A DNA stretch of 46,159 nucleotides from Clostridium sp. BSD9I1 (GCF_900185645.1 NZ_FYAM01000007.1:1-46159); one strand, 5' to 3'; positions 8,015 to 19,063 are shown, counted from the first letter of the stretch. Made by a program: numbers and translations. Notes: a model not told the origin generated them from the sequence alone.

Positions 8015-9472
8015 CTAAATACTTGGCTTCATGGTGTGCCAATTAGTTGATTGTTCAAAACTATATGCTAAATTAAATAATATATCTTCTCTGTAGTAGT
8101 TACTTATTATTTGAAGTCCTACTGGTAATCCATTTACTATTCCACATGGTACTGAGATAGCTGGAAGCCCTGCTACACTTACTGGCACAGTATATACATC
8201 AGATAAATACATCTCCATAACATTATCTGATTTTTCTCCTATCTTAAATGCAGGTGTTGGAGAAGTTGGACATACTATTGCATCAAACTCTTTAAATATT
8301 CTTTCATAATCTTGCTTTATCAAGTTTCTAACTTTTAGTGCCTTTTTATAATAAGCATCATAGTACCCTGCCGATAAAACATAAGTTCCAAGCATTATTC
8401 TTCTCTTTACCTCTGATCCAAATCCTTCATCTCTGGATTTGAAATAGATATCTACAGCATTTTTTGAGTTTTCTGTTCTGTATCCATATCTTATTCCATC
8501 AAATCTTGCAAGGTTTGATGAAGCTTCAGCACTAGAAATTATATAATAAGCCGCAAGAGCATAATCAGTTAAAGGAAGTGAACATTCTTTTACATCCGCT
8601 CCATTTTCCTTTAATACCTTTATAGCTTCTTCCACGGTTTTTCTAACTTCATCACTAAGTCCCTCTCCAAAGAACTCTTTTGGGATACCTATTTTTTTAC
8701 CTCTTAAATCCTTAGATAAAGCTTTAGAATAATCAATAACTTCTATAGGAGCTGTTGTAAAGTCTCTCTTATCTAATCCTGAAATATTTTGAGCTAACAA
8801 TGCAGAATCCTCTACATCTCTTGAAATTATTCCTACTTGATCTAATGTAGATCCAAAGGCCACTGCCCCATACCTAGAGATTCTTCCATAGGTAGGTTTT
8901 AGTCCAACTACTCCACATAGAGCTGCTGGCTGTCTAACTGAACCACCAGTATCTGTTCCAAGAGCTAATGGCGCCTCGAGTCCTGAAACACAAGCGGCAC
9001 TCCCTCCTGAAGAACCTCCTGGTACTCTATCTGTATCCCAAGGATTTCTCACTAACTTATATGCACTATTTTCACTTGACGATCCCATTGCAAACTCATC
9101 CATATTTAATTTTCCAAGTATTATTCCATCTTGCTCTTTTATTTTCTCTATGACATGAGCATCATAAGGAGCCTTATACCCTTCAAGTATTTTAGATGCA
9201 CAAGTATTTTGCATACCTCTTACACTTATGTTATCTTTTATAGCTACAGGAATTCCTGTAAGGCTTTTAAGTTCTTCCCCACTAGCTATTTTACTGTCTA
9301 ATTCTTTTGCCTTATTTAAAGCTTCTTCTCCTGCCACATATAGATATGAGCCTAAAGTAGAATCAACTTTTTCTATTCTATTTAAATAACTATGTACTAC
9401 TTCTTCAACTTTTACTTCTTTAGCTTTAATTTTATCTTTCAGCTCATGGGCTGTAAGATTATATAATTCCAT
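8015..9472 (-). CDS. gatA: Asp/Glu-tRNA amidotransferase subunit A
   Basis: 485 residues. The glutaminase subunit releases ammonia from glutamine and channels it to GatB. The amidase-signature triad is complete and at the usual numbers: Lys79 (VAIKDN), cis-Ser154 in [10 protein letters not shown] and nucleophile Ser178 in TDTGGSVR. The ribosome site AAGGAGGG lies ten nt before the ATG. It sits 32 bp after gatC in the operon. Nothing unusual was seen. Confidence 0.97.
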   Translation of the reverse strand: MELYNLTAHELKDKIKAKEVKVEEVVHSYLNRIEKVDSTLGSYLYVAGEEALNKAKELDSKIASGEELKSLTGIPVAIKDNISVRGMQNTCASKILEGYKAPYDAHVIEKIKEQDGIILGKLNMDEFAMGSSSENSAYKLVRNPWDTDRVPGGSSGGSAACVSGLEAPLALGTDTGGSVRQPAALCGVVGLKPTYGRISRYGAVAFGSTLDQVGIISRDVEDSALLAQNISGLDKRDFTTAPIEVIDYSKALSKDLRGKKIGIPKEFFGEGLSDEVRKTVEEAIKVLKENGADVKECSLPLTDYALAAYYIISSAEASSNLARFDGIRYGYRTENSKNAVDIYFKSRDEGFGSEVKRRIMLGTYVLSAGYYDAYYKKALKVRNLIKQDYERIFKEFDAIVCPTSPTPAFKIGEKSDNVMEMYLSDVYTVPVSVAGLPAISVPCGIVNGLPVGLQIISNYYREDILFNLAYSFEQSTNWHTMKPSI

Positions 9473-9504
9473 TATATCTGTTCCCTCCTTTTAAAATGCA
9501 ATTT

Positions 9505-9795
9505 TTAGTTTTCTATTACATTTGGAACCTTTATATACTCCTCTAATCTTTCTGGAGCATTGTTCATTACATCTTCTATATTCATAGATTCCTCTACTTC
9601 GTCTTCTCTAAATTTGTTTTCGATATAGTATGGATTAACTATTATATCAGTGTCATCTGTATTAAGCTCATTTAACTTTTCCATATAATTTAGAACATTA
9701 TTCAAATCCACAAGAAGACCTTCTTTTTCCTCTTCTGTAAGCTCTATTCTAGCGAGTTCAGCTACATATTCCACATCTTTTTTAGAAACAGCCAT
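9505..9795 (-). CDS. gatC: Asp/Glu-tRNA amidotransferase subunit C
   Basis: 96 residues, the normal size. GatC wraps around GatA and stabilises the GatA-GatB complex. The family pattern [16 protein letters not shown] at the N-terminus and the C-terminal FREDEVEES, then [13 protein letters not shown], are typical. A purine-rich AGAGAGGG ribosome site is upstream. First of gatC-gatA-gatB. The 125-bp gap to the previous gene contains a hairpin (9883-9917) and AT-rich sequence where a promoter could lie. Confidence 0.95.
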   Translation of the reverse strand: MAVSKKDVEYVAELARIELTEEEKEGLLVDLNNVLNYMEKLNELNTDDTDIIVNPYYIENKFREDEVEESMNIEDVMNNAPERLEEYIKVPNVIEN

Positions 9796-9882
9796 TTACA
9801 TTCCCTCTCTTTCTACATTAAATTTTTTTAAACTCTTATATTGTATCATAAAAAATACAAATTATATACCATATAACATTTT

Positions 9883-9917
9883 AAGCCAACCTCATACATT
9901 ATATACAAGGTTGGCTT
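9883..9917 (-). terminator. Hairpin after the small membrane gene, no U-tract
   Basis: Arms AAGCCAACCT/AGGTTGGCTT (9883-9892 and 9908-9917) with a 15-nt loop start three nt after the stop of the 9921-10190 gene. Neither strand shows a T-run after it, so it may be an RNA-stabilising or weak attenuating hairpin between ligA and gatC rather than a full terminator. Confidence 0.5.
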
Positions 9918-9920
9918 GAA

Positions 9921-10190
9921 TTATTGTACATTCATAAATATAAAAAATATACTTCCTGCAGCAAAAAATATACATATTAAAGGATATACTTTATTTGTTA
10001 GTCCACCCTTAAAATCTATAAGTTTTATGCTCCACACCAACATTGTAAAGAAAATACACCATTGTAAAGCATAATAACCATAAAAATACTTTATATAAAC
10101 AAATTGATAAGTTGTTAATATTGTAAGTATTAATGCTAACGTAGTTATTAAAACAAACCCCCATCCTAGCACATCTACTGTTTTCCTCAT
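9921..10190 (-). CDS. Small three-span membrane protein
   Basis: 89 residues with three hydrophobic segments (about 9-27, 38-56 and 68-86) joined by short polar turns; no signal peptidase site. It lies between ligA and gatC on the same strand. The ribosome site GGAGGAG is six nt before the ATG. No family is recognised. The position behind pcrA-ligA and the hairpin after it suggest it is the last gene of that unit. Confidence 0.72.
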   Translation of the reverse strand: MRKTVDVLGWGFVLITTLALILTILTTYQFVYIKYFYGYYALQWCIFFTMLVWSIKLIDFKGGLTNKVYPLICIFFAAGSIFFIFMNVQ

Positions 10191-10227
10191 TTTATTCTCC
10201 TCCAGTTTCTCTCATATACCTTTTCTT

Positions 10228-12246
<2,019 letters not shown>

Positions 12247-12257
12247 TTAACCCTCCT

Positions 12258-14489
12258 CTAAACCGCCTCTAAAGGAGCTACACTTAACATCAATATTTTA
12301 ACTCCCATCCTATCAAATGCAATTGTTAGTTTTACATCTTCTCCGCTTTTAACTGCACTTACTATAGTTCCTATTCCGAACTTACCATGCCTTACCTTTT
12401 TCCCAGGAGTTGCATCAAATTGAGTTAACTTATTACTATTACTTTCAGCAGCAGCTTCCTTTTGAACATTTTGTCTAGTTATATTAGTATTTACCTGACT
12501 GTTATTTCTATTTATATAATTATTATTTTCGTTCATATATCTATTAAATGAATTACGTGGGCCTATATCCTCTTTTAAATTCACAGGTATTTCCCTTATA
12601 AAATCCGACTCTGGATAGTTTACAAATCTTCCAAATACCCTTCTTGAAGATGCTGAAGTCATATAAAGCCTTTCCTTAGCTCTTGTAATTCCTACATAGC
12701 AAAGTCTTCTGGATTCCTCCATTTCTGCTGGATTACTTATGGATTGAGCTCCTGGAAATATCCCATTTTCCATCCCTGCCATAAATACTACATCGAATTC
12801 TAATCCCTTAGCGCTATGCACTGTCATAAGTACTATAGCATCTACATCTTCACTATAGTTATCCACATCAGATACTAGTGTCACTTGCTCTAAAAAAGCG
12901 GATAAACTCTTGTCATCTGATCCACTTTCAAAGTCTACTGCAGCAGAAACTAATTCCTTTAAATTTTCAAGTCTAGTTAAATCTTCTATATCCTTAGATT
13001 TTTGAAGTTCATCAATATATCCTGTAGTTTGTAAAATTTCTTGAATAAGCTTTGATACAGATACTTCATCCTTTTTTCTTATAAAGCTATTTATAAGTCC
13101 TACAAATTTATTTATAGAAGATACTGCTCTAGCTGAAAGTCCAATATTCTCTGCATCTAAAAGTACACTATACATACATTCGTCCATATCAACTGCAAAC
13201 TCTTGAAGTTTATCAACGGTACTATCGCCTATACCTCTTTTAGGTACATTTATTATTCTCTTCAAACTTATATCATCCAGTGGATTATTTATAAGCCTTA
13301 AGTATCCCATTATATCTTTAATTTCTTTTCTATCATAAAATCTAAGTCCACCTACTATTTTATAAGGTATTTGGTTTCTCATAAAAACTTCTTCAAATAT
13401 ACGAGATTGAGCGTTGGTTCTATAAAGAATAGACATTTGATTATAGCTTTTGTTTTCAGCATCCCTTATTTTCTTTATTTCGCTGCATATGAATTGAGCC
13501 TCATCTATGTCAGAACCTGCTCTATACACCTTTATACTTTCTCCCATTATATTTTCATTATAGGGCCTAAGCGCTTTATTTTTTCTTTCGCTATTATTTT
13601 TTATAACTCCATTAGCTGCATATAAAATATTTGGAGTTGATCTGTAATTTTGTTCTAATTTTACAACCTTTGCCTCAGGATAGTCCTTTTCAAAATCTAG
13701 TATATTTCTTATGTCGGCACCTCTCCAAGCATATATACATTGATCATCGTCACCCACAACACATATATTTCTATGAGCTGCTGCCAGTAGTTTTGTAAAC
13801 TCGTACTGACATTTATTGGTATCTTGATACTCGTCTACCATTATGTATTTAAATTTTCTTTGATAAAACTCTAAAACATCTGAATTCTTTCTAAATAACT
13901 CAACAGTTTTGTATATCAAATCATCAAAATCTAATGCATTATTACTCTTTAACTTCTTTTGATATAAAAGGTATACATCTGCTATTTTATTAGTTCTATA
14001 ATTACCTTCATTTTCCCTTTTAAATTGCTCTGGAGATATAAGATTATCCTTTTGTTCTCCTATTTTATTTATAATTTGTTTCTCATCTATATCCTTATCA
14101 TTTATATTTAGTTCCTTAATACATTCTTTCATAAGCGTCTTTTGATCGTAGCTATCGTATATAGCAAAGTTTTTATTGTATCCAAGCTTCTCTATTTCTC
14201 TTCTAAGTATTTTTACACATGTAGAGTGAAAAGTGGATATCCACATATTTTCTGCTTCATTTCCAACTATATTTTTTACTCTTTCCTTCATTTCCTTAGC
14301 CGCTTTATTTGTAAATGTAATAGCGAGAATTTGTGAAGGATAGACATCTAAGTTTTTTATTAAATTTGCAATTCTATATGTAAGTACTCTTGTTTTCCCA
14401 GAACCTGCCCCTGCTAAGATAAGTAGTGGCCCATCTACAGTTGATGCTGCCTCATACTGTTCCTTATTAAGTAACTTTCTCAAATCCAT
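12258..14489 (-). CDS. pcrA: ATP-dependent DNA helicase PcrA (UvrD/Rep family)
   Basis: 743 residues. A superfamily 1A 3'-5' helicase used in repair, plasmid replication and clearing recombination intermediates. Motifs in order: Q-motif region LNKEQYEAA, Walker A AGAGSGKTR (about 26-34), Ia FTNKAAKEM, II DEYQDTN (about 220), III GDDDQCIYAWRGA, IV QNYRS, V TVHSAKGLEF and VI GITRAKERLY. The C-terminal about 50 residues (KVRHGKFGIGTIV) form the tudor-like RNA polymerase-binding domain of PcrA. The ATG at 14489 with GGGAG eight nt upstream is preferred over a TTG at 14504. First gene of the pcrA-ligA unit. Confidence 0.97.
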   Translation of the reverse strand: MDLRKLLNKEQYEAASTVDGPLLILAGAGSGKTRVLTYRIANLIKNLDVYPSQILAITFTNKAAKEMKERVKNIVGNEAENMWISTFHSTCVKILRREIEKLGYNKNFAIYDSYDQKTLMKECIKELNINDKDIDEKQIINKIGEQKDNLISPEQFKRENEGNYRTNKIADVYLLYQKKLKSNNALDFDDLIYKTVELFRKNSDVLEFYQRKFKYIMVDEYQDTNKCQYEFTKLLAAAHRNICVVGDDDQCIYAWRGADIRNILDFEKDYPEAKVVKLEQNYRSTPNILYAANGVIKNNSERKNKALRPYNENIMGESIKVYRAGSDIDEAQFICSEIKKIRDAENKSYNQMSILYRTNAQSRIFEEVFMRNQIPYKIVGGLRFYDRKEIKDIMGYLRLINNPLDDISLKRIINVPKRGIGDSTVDKLQEFAVDMDECMYSVLLDAENIGLSARAVSSINKFVGLINSFIRKKDEVSVSKLIQEILQTTGYIDELQKSKDIEDLTRLENLKELVSAAVDFESGSDDKSLSAFLEQVTLVSDVDNYSEDVDAIVLMTVHSAKGLEFDVVFMAGMENGIFPGAQSISNPAEMEESRRLCYVGITRAKERLYMTSASSRRVFGRFVNYPESDFIREIPVNLKEDIGPRNSFNRYMNENNNYINRNNSQVNTNITRQNVQKEAAAESNSNKLTQFDATPGKKVRHGKFGIGTIVSAVKSGEDVKLTIAFDRMGVKILMLSVAPLEAV

Positions 14490-14536
14490 ATAACTCACTC
14501 CCAAAATTTGCTTTATTAATTTCTAGTTCGTTTTAT

Positions 14537-14545
14537 ATTATAACA
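14537..14545 (-). promoter_or_regulatory. Extended -10 promoter of pcrA
   Basis: On the minus strand TGT precedes TATAAT (14537-14542), an extended -10 about 48 bp upstream of the pcrA ATG. No clear -35 is present. Confidence 0.5.
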
Positions 14546-14610
14546 TTTTACTCGCCATTTAATCATATGTATTTTTAATTTATAATAACACTTTTAGCTA
14601 TAAATATAAA

Positions 14611-14663
14611 AACCTCCATAGTGGACTTTCACCATCAAGCTGCCACCCATGCTGGGTGCGCCT
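14611..14663 (-). other. Group II intron 5'-end-like fragment
   Basis: Read on the minus strand, this about 50-nt stretch contains GCGCACCCAGCATGGGTG and then GGTGAAAGTCC. It recalls the start of bacterial group II introns (GTGCGCCC.GCATGGGTGCAG..GGTGAGAGTCC, from memory). No domain V, reverse transcriptase or 3' end is nearby, so it could only be a remnant. It contains its own hairpin CACCCA/TGGGTG. An unrelated leader RNA for pcrA is the alternative. Confidence 0.35.
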
Positions 14664-14707
14664 AAAAAAGACTGACTCAAAATTTTATTTTGAGTCAGTC
14701 CCTTTTT
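14664..14707. terminator. Bidirectional terminator
   Basis: 13-bp arms (14670-14682 and 14688-14700; GACTGACTC/GAGTCAGTC plus A/T pairs) with a 5-nt loop and A6/T5 tracts outside. It ends two bp after the stop of the small membrane gene at 14709 and isolates it from pcrA. Confidence 0.88.
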
Positions 14708-14708
14708 A

Positions 14709-15056
14709 TTATTCATAATATTTGTAGGTAGTTCTTATAAAGATTGATATAACTATAAGTATAAAAGATAAGCTAAAAATTAAATTTGATGTTGCAAAAC
14801 ATGATATTGACATAGATATTAAGGATGTAAGAGAAGCCATAGTATCTTTATGAAATTTCCTCTTTTTTATTGCATATATAGTATTATATATACAATAAAT
14901 TATCACAATTAAAGCTATAATATATTTAGTAATAATAACCTTAGAAAGATAATTACTATAATTACTATTATTACCATTAATCGTAGCTCTAATGTTAATT
15001 AACAAAATTAGTAATGCTGGTAATGTTCTATAAAATACAAATTCCTTAATATTTAT
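14709..15056 (-). CDS. Small membrane protein with no canonical start codon
   Basis: If read from an ATA codon at 15056 the product has 115 residues with an N-terminal hydrophobic helix (LPALLILLI), a second (IIALIVIIYCIY) and a third and fourth near the C-terminus (about 70-112). A strong ribosome site GGAGGAGGT (15063-15071) lies seven nt before the ATA, yet no ATG, GTG or TTG follows at normal distance. The first conventional option is a TTG at 15005, which removes the first helix and has no ribosome site. So either ATA is used or a former ATG has been lost. It follows the secreted-protein gene by 23 bp and is closed by a terminator, so the two genes form one unit. No family is recognised. 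Confidence 0.5.
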   Translation of the reverse strand: MNIKEFVFYRTLPALLILLINIRATINGNNSNYSNYLSKVIITKYIIALIVIIYCIYNTIYAIKKRKFHKDTMASLTSLISMSISCFATSNLIFSLSFILIVISIFIRTTYKYYE

Positions 15057-15079
15057 ACCTACTACCTCCTCCCGTCCAC

Positions 15080-15730
15080 TTATCTAGGTACAACATGAAA
15101 ATAAGGAGTTCCTACTATTTCATATATTTTTACTCCACGATGCCCTCCTTCCATATCTACTCTTCTAATTATCTCTGATTTTCCATAAAAGTATATAGCA
15201 AACCCTAATGAAACATTGAGATATTTAATAGCAGCAATAAAACCAGTTAACGTAGAATTACTTTGAAGATCTGAAATTAAGTCATGAGTTTCAGTATCAT
15301 TCAAATCTAAAACTAATTCAAATTTGGAATCGTCTGGAATATCGAGGGGACTTATTATGTTTTTATTTAATTTAATATTATTTTTAAATGAAAACTCTAA
15401 CGTTGTAGGATTAATAGTTAATATATTATTTTCAATACATTTGTTTATATCATTTATTATTTTTTCAATATCTAGTAAATCACTTTTAGATATACCAATT
15501 TTATTATAATGTAATGTCGATAATTGAACCTTATTATCTTTAAAAATAATATAATTTTCAAGAATAGTTGTTAACTCTTCAATACTTGTACCTTTTTTAT
15601 CATTGATACTATTTTCTCTGGCTATATTCACTTTATTAATTGGTTTAGCAAGTACGGTTGTTGCTGAAATCATAGATGAAATTAATACCCCAGATAATAA
15701 TGATGATATCATTCTTAATCGTTTGTTCAT
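15080..15730 (-). CDS. Secreted protein of unknown function
   Basis: 216 residues. A Sec signal peptide is clear (basic MNKRLRM, hydrophobic core, small residues TTVLA before KP at about 28-30). The middle part (about 55-120) has the pattern NYIIFKDNKVQL, then LLDIEKIINDINKCIENN and LTINPTTLEF. As I recall, that arrangement also occurs in Gram-positive secreted proteins with a variable, membrane-active-looking tail. The C-terminal region has a hydrophobic stretch (TGFIAAIKYLNVSLGFAIYF, about 162-181) and ends EGGHRGVKIYEIVG...HVVPR. With the small membrane protein directly downstream this could be an exported effector and its partner, but no toxin or bacteriocin family is recognised. The ribosome site AAGGG is modest. 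Confidence 0.65.
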   Translation of the reverse strand: MNKRLRMISSLLSGVLISSMISATTVLAKPINKVNIARENSINDKKGTSIEELTTILENYIIFKDNKVQLSTLHYNKIGISKSDLLDIEKIINDINKCIENNILTINPTTLEFSFKNNIKLNKNIISPLDIPDDSKFELVLDLNDTETHDLISDLQSNSTLTGFIAAIKYLNVSLGFAIYFYGKSEIIRRVDMEGGHRGVKIYEIVGTPYFHVVPR

Positions 15731-15908
15731 TTGTAATATATCCCTTATATTTTAATTTTTAGATATTTTTCCCTTAATATTATGCATAACTATTTAGCTC
15801 TATTTATAGAAATTATTTACTTTAATTAAAAATTAAGTTAAATTAACTTTACAATATCTATTTTACATACTAAAAAAATAAATACAAGCTTAATGGCATG
15901 AAACGTCA

Positions 15909-15962
15909 AAAATGAGCATGAACGGAATTTATACATATAAAAATTCCGTTCATGCTCATTTT
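15909..15962. repeat. 22-bp perfect inverted repeat
   Basis: Arms 15909-15930 and 15941-15962 are perfect complements (core ATGAGCATGAACGGAA) around a 10-nt loop. A third, weaker pair lies just outside (CATGAAACG at about 15898 and CCGTTCATG at 15967-15975), so the element is nested. Tails are A-rich on the left and T-rich on the right, allowing terminator function on the plus strand or, less well, the minus. It stands in the 421-bp gap 15731-16152 between the secreted-protein gene and the M20 gene; no gene was seen in that gap. Confidence 0.85.
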
Positions 15963-16082
15963 ATTACCGTTCATGTCATAACTATTTACAATTCCGCTTT
16001 TATGTGATATTTAAACTTTTAGTTTTTTAACCATCTGATGATTTAGATTTATTGCTCCTTAATTATTTTGAAATCTAGACTA

Positions 16083-16155
16083 ATCATTAGCAACTAGCGC
16101 TTTTCTCCCAAGACCTGACACCTTTACCCTAGGACTGACTCCTAGTTGCTGATCA
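16083..16155. repeat. Inverted repeat element abutting the M20 stop codon
   Basis: AGCAACTAG (16089-16097) and CTAGTTGCT (16142-16150) face each other across 44 bp that include a smaller CTAGGA/TCCTAG hairpin. Flanks are also partly symmetric (ATCATT against GATCA). The stop codon of the M20 hydrolase (16153-16155) lies in the right flank. It resembles the CTAG-rich palindromes at 20633, 27283 and 40741 in style but not base for base. Confidence 0.6.
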
Positions 16156-17373
16156 CTGGCTACTCCCTCCTACTAATTTAAGCCCTGCAGCACACATTGC
16201 CTTAATTCCAACTGGTATAACCCTTTCATCGCAAACAAAATTAGGATTGTGTAATACACAAAAATTTTCATTTATCTCCGACTTGCATCCTGCCCACATA
16301 AATGTACAAGGAATATGATTATTAAAGAAAGCAAAGTCTTCCGCCCCTGTAGCTGGCCTTTCAGGTATCAATACATTTTCTTCTCCAATATACTCTCTAA
16401 GTCCTTCAATAACTTCATTAGTAAGTTCCTTATCATTATAAGTGAGCGGATATCCTAGTACATATTTGAATTCATAATCACATCCTAAAGCCCCACATAT
16501 ATTCTTTATTATGTTTTCAATTCTACCAGGCATCATGTTTGCCACTTCTGGTGCAAAGGTCCTTACGGTTCCCTCCATTTCTACTCCATCTGGTATTACA
16601 TTATATCTGTACCCACCTCTTATAACTCCAAGTGTCACCACTGCACTGTCTAGTGGATTTACATTTCTGCTTACTATGGTTTGAAGAGCAGTAATTACAT
16701 GTCCAGCCGCAACTATCGCATCTGCTCCTTGATGTGGTGCCGATCCATGAGCACTTTTCCCCTTAACCTTTATAAATATTCTATCAGATTGAGCCATCAT
16801 AACTCCAGTTTTCAGTGCCACCTTACCCACTGGAATATCCCATACATGAAGTGCTACTGCCGCATCTACTTTAGGATTTTCAAGCACGCCATCCTCTATC
16901 ATGTAATTTGCACCACCTGTTGGATTGCACTCCTCCGCAGGCTGAAATACAAATTTTATATTCCCTCTTATTTCATCTTTCATTTGAGATAACACCTTGG
17001 CTGTTCCTATCAAAATTGAAGTATGAACATCGTGCCCACAAGCATGCATCACTCCTGGAACCTGTGATTTAAATAAAACATCTGCCTGTTCATCTATAGG
17101 AAGTGCATCCATATCAGCTCTTAAAAGAATTGTCTTTCCATTTTCTTTCCCTCTTAAAAGCGCCACCACTCCAGTTTTTCCCACTCCAGTTTCAACTTCA
17201 AGCCCTAATCCCTTCAGACTTTCCTCAACTATCTTAGCCGTCTTATGCTCATTCATACCAAGTTCAGGATGCCTATGAATTTCTCTTCTTATGTTAATTA
17301 TCCCTTCAGTAATATCCTCTATCATAGAATCAAGCTGTACACTGACTCTAGAACTTGTATCTAAATTTATCAT
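16153..17373 (-). CDS. M20 family amidohydrolase (hippurate / N-acyl-amino acid hydrolase type)
   Basis: 406 residues, typical for M20D. Such enzymes cleave N-acyl or N-benzoyl amino acids in the cytoplasm with a two-metal site. Visible motifs: RREIHRHPELGMNE, RADMDALPI, the metal-binding HACGHDVHTS (about 110-119), FQPAEE with the catalytic Glu, the dimerisation-domain segment SAHGSAPHQGADA, and TGAEDFAFF near the C-terminus. The ATG at 17373 follows GGGGGG by seven nt; a longer reading frame upstream has no ribosome site. Last gene of the run abgA-like, abgT, M20 on the minus strand, though a strong hairpin separates it from abgT. Confidence 0.93.
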   Translation of the reverse strand: MINLDTSSRVSVQLDSMIEDITEGIINIRREIHRHPELGMNEHKTAKIVEESLKGLGLEVETGVGKTGVVALLRGKENGKTILLRADMDALPIDEQADVLFKSQVPGVMHACGHDVHTSILIGTAKVLSQMKDEIRGNIKFVFQPAEECNPTGGANYMIEDGVLENPKVDAAVALHVWDIPVGKVALKTGVMMAQSDRIFIKVKGKSAHGSAPHQGADAIVAAGHVITALQTIVSRNVNPLDSAVVTLGVIRGGYRYNVIPDGVEMEGTVRTFAPEVANMMPGRIENIIKNICGALGCDYEFKYVLGYPLTYNDKELTNEVIEGLREYIGEENVLIPERPATGAEDFAFFNNHIPCTFMWAGCKSEINENFCVLHNPNFVCDERVIPVGIKAMCAAGLKLVGGSSQ

Positions 17374-17426
17374 ATATAATCCCCCCATTATAACAATCCC
17401 TATTTCCAATTTTCAATCTCTAGTCT

Positions 17427-17470
17427 TAAATCCTCAAGTGCTGATAATCGAATCAGTACTTGAGGATTTA
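17427..17470. repeat. Long hairpin between abgT and the M20 gene
   Basis: Arms 17427-17445 and 17452-17470 pair over 19 positions with one G.T on the plus strand (C.A on the minus), loop of six. Neither side carries a clear T-run, so it is probably an mRNA-stability or attenuation hairpin separating abgT from the hydrolase rather than a full terminator. Confidence 0.65.
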
Positions 17471-17539
17471 AAAACTTTTAACATTCTTGATAGTTATTAT
17501 TATCGACTAAATTTGATAAAACTTATATTGAAAATCTTA

Positions 17540-19063
17540 TTACTTAACACTTACTCCAGGTCCTATTGGCAATCCAAGTGCATACCATATCATTACAAAT
17601 ATAATCCATGCAACGAGCATTACTAAACTGTACGGTATACTGGTTGATAGAACTGTTCCTACCCCTGCTTCCTCATCATATTCGTTTACAAAGCCTAATA
17701 CGATTGGGAAGTATGGGAATAATGGCGATATTATATTAGTAGTTGAATCACCTATTCTATAAAATAGCTGTGTTAATGCTGGATGGTAACCAAGCATATA
17801 AAACATTGGCACAAATATCGGTGCAAGTAATGCCCATTTTGCTGAACCACTGCCTATAAATAGATTTATAAATGCAGTAAGTAGAATAAATAATACAAAT
17901 AATGGAACACCTGTTAAATTGGCTGCCTTTAATGCATTGGCTCCATTTACAGCTAAAATATATCCCAAGTTACTCCAGTTAAAGTACGCTATAAATTGTC
18001 CTATAACAAATACAAGTACAATATAAGATGCCATGTCTTTTATAGCTACAGACATAAATTTAGGAATATCTCCAGAAGTCTTTATTTTCCCTACTTCTCT
18101 TCCATATATTACAGATACTATGACAAATAAGAATAATAGTAATGGAATGATTGAATTTAAAAATGGTGATGGAATAATTCCATGAGTTTTAGGATTTCTT
18201 AACAATCCGTTTTTGGGAACTACTGCAATAACTACTATAGCTATATATATAAGCGCAGCAACTCCAGCTTTTTTAAGACCTCTCTTTTCTTCAGGTGTTG
18301 AAGGTTTATTTTCAACTTGTTTCTTTCCTGTATACTTCCCAAGTCTTGGTTCTACAATCTTTTCTGTAACTATAGTACATATAATTGCCAGTAAGAAAGT
18401 TGATACAAACATGAAATACCAGTTATCTACAGGCGTTACAGATATGTTTTTATTTACTAAATGAACTGCTTCTGTAGAAATCCCTGCAAGTAGAGCATCT
18501 GTACCAGCTACAATTAAGTTTGCACTAAATCCCGCTGTAGTGGCAGCATACCCAAGAGCAATACCTGCTATTGGATGCCTTCCCATGGACGCAAATATAA
18601 CTGCCGCTATAGGTGGAATTATTACAATGGCTGCATCTGATGCTATATTTCCACATATACCAATTACTGCAACTGCAAATGTTATTACTTTAGGAGAAGC
18701 TCCCATTATAGTTTCTTTCATGAAAGTTCCCATAAAGCCTACATGTTCTGCCATTCCAATACCAAGTGTCATGGTAAGAACAAGACCAAGTGGTGCAAAA
18801 CCTGTGAAGTTTTTAATCATGCTTTCCAGCATAAATACTATACCTTCTCTTGATAAAAGATTTTTGGCAATAACAGGTTTGTTAGTTACAGGATCTGTTA
18901 CTTGAACACCAGTCATTCCACAAACTACAGATATCACCCATATCAATACAATAAGACCTATGAATAGCATAAATGGGTGAGGTATTTTATTCCCTACTCT
19001 TTCCACCCAACCTAGAAATCCCCCTGTCTTTTGAACGGTTTTTACATTTTTATTAGTTTCCAT
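17540..19063 (-). CDS. abgT: AbgT family transporter
   Basis: 507 residues with about a dozen membrane segments. The family imports p-aminobenzoyl-glutamate (a folate breakdown product) or related acyl-amino acids by proton coupling; some members export sulfonamides. Family landmarks: the N-terminal WVERVGNKIPHPF, the GNIASDAAIVIIPPIAA and GYAATTAGFSANLIVAGTD loops, and the C-terminal FIGSGSAKWALLAPIFVPM and TNIISPLFPYFP re-entrant loops. The ribosome site GGAGGGG precedes the ATG. It is flanked by two M20 hydrolases on the same strand, which fits import followed by cleavage. Confidence 0.94.
   Translation of the reverse strand: METNKNVKTVQKTGGFLGWVERVGNKIPHPFMLFIGLIVLIWVISVVCGMTGVQVTDPVTNKPVIAKNLLSREGIVFMLESMIKNFTGFAPLGLVLTMTLGIGMAEHVGFMGTFMKETIMGASPKVITFAVAVIGICGNIASDAAIVIIPPIAAVIFASMGRHPIAGIALGYAATTAGFSANLIVAGTDALLAGISTEAVHLVNKNISVTPVDNWYFMFVSTFLLAIICTIVTEKIVEPRLGKYTGKKQVENKPSTPEEKRGLKKAGVAALIYIAIVVIAVVPKNGLLRNPKTHGIIPSPFLNSIIPLLLFLFVIVSVIYGREVGKIKTSGDIPKFMSVAIKDMASYIVLVFVIGQFIAYFNWSNLGYILAVNGANALKAANLTGVPLFVLFILLTAFINLFIGSGSAKWALLAPIFVPMFYMLGYHPALTQLFYRIGDSTTNIISPLFPYFPIVLGFVNEYDEEAGVGTVLSTSIPYSLVMLVAWIIFVMIWYALGLPIGPGVSVK

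Noticed and set aside
14664-14707. Inverted repeat considered as an insertion sequence end
   Set aside because: Symmetric A/T tails, short loop and position right after a stop codon make it a bidirectional terminator; no transposase or target duplication is seen.
15324-15509. Plus-strand frame inside the secreted-protein gene
   Set aside because: Shadow of the minus-strand gene, with no ribosome site; the minus-strand product has a clear signal peptide.
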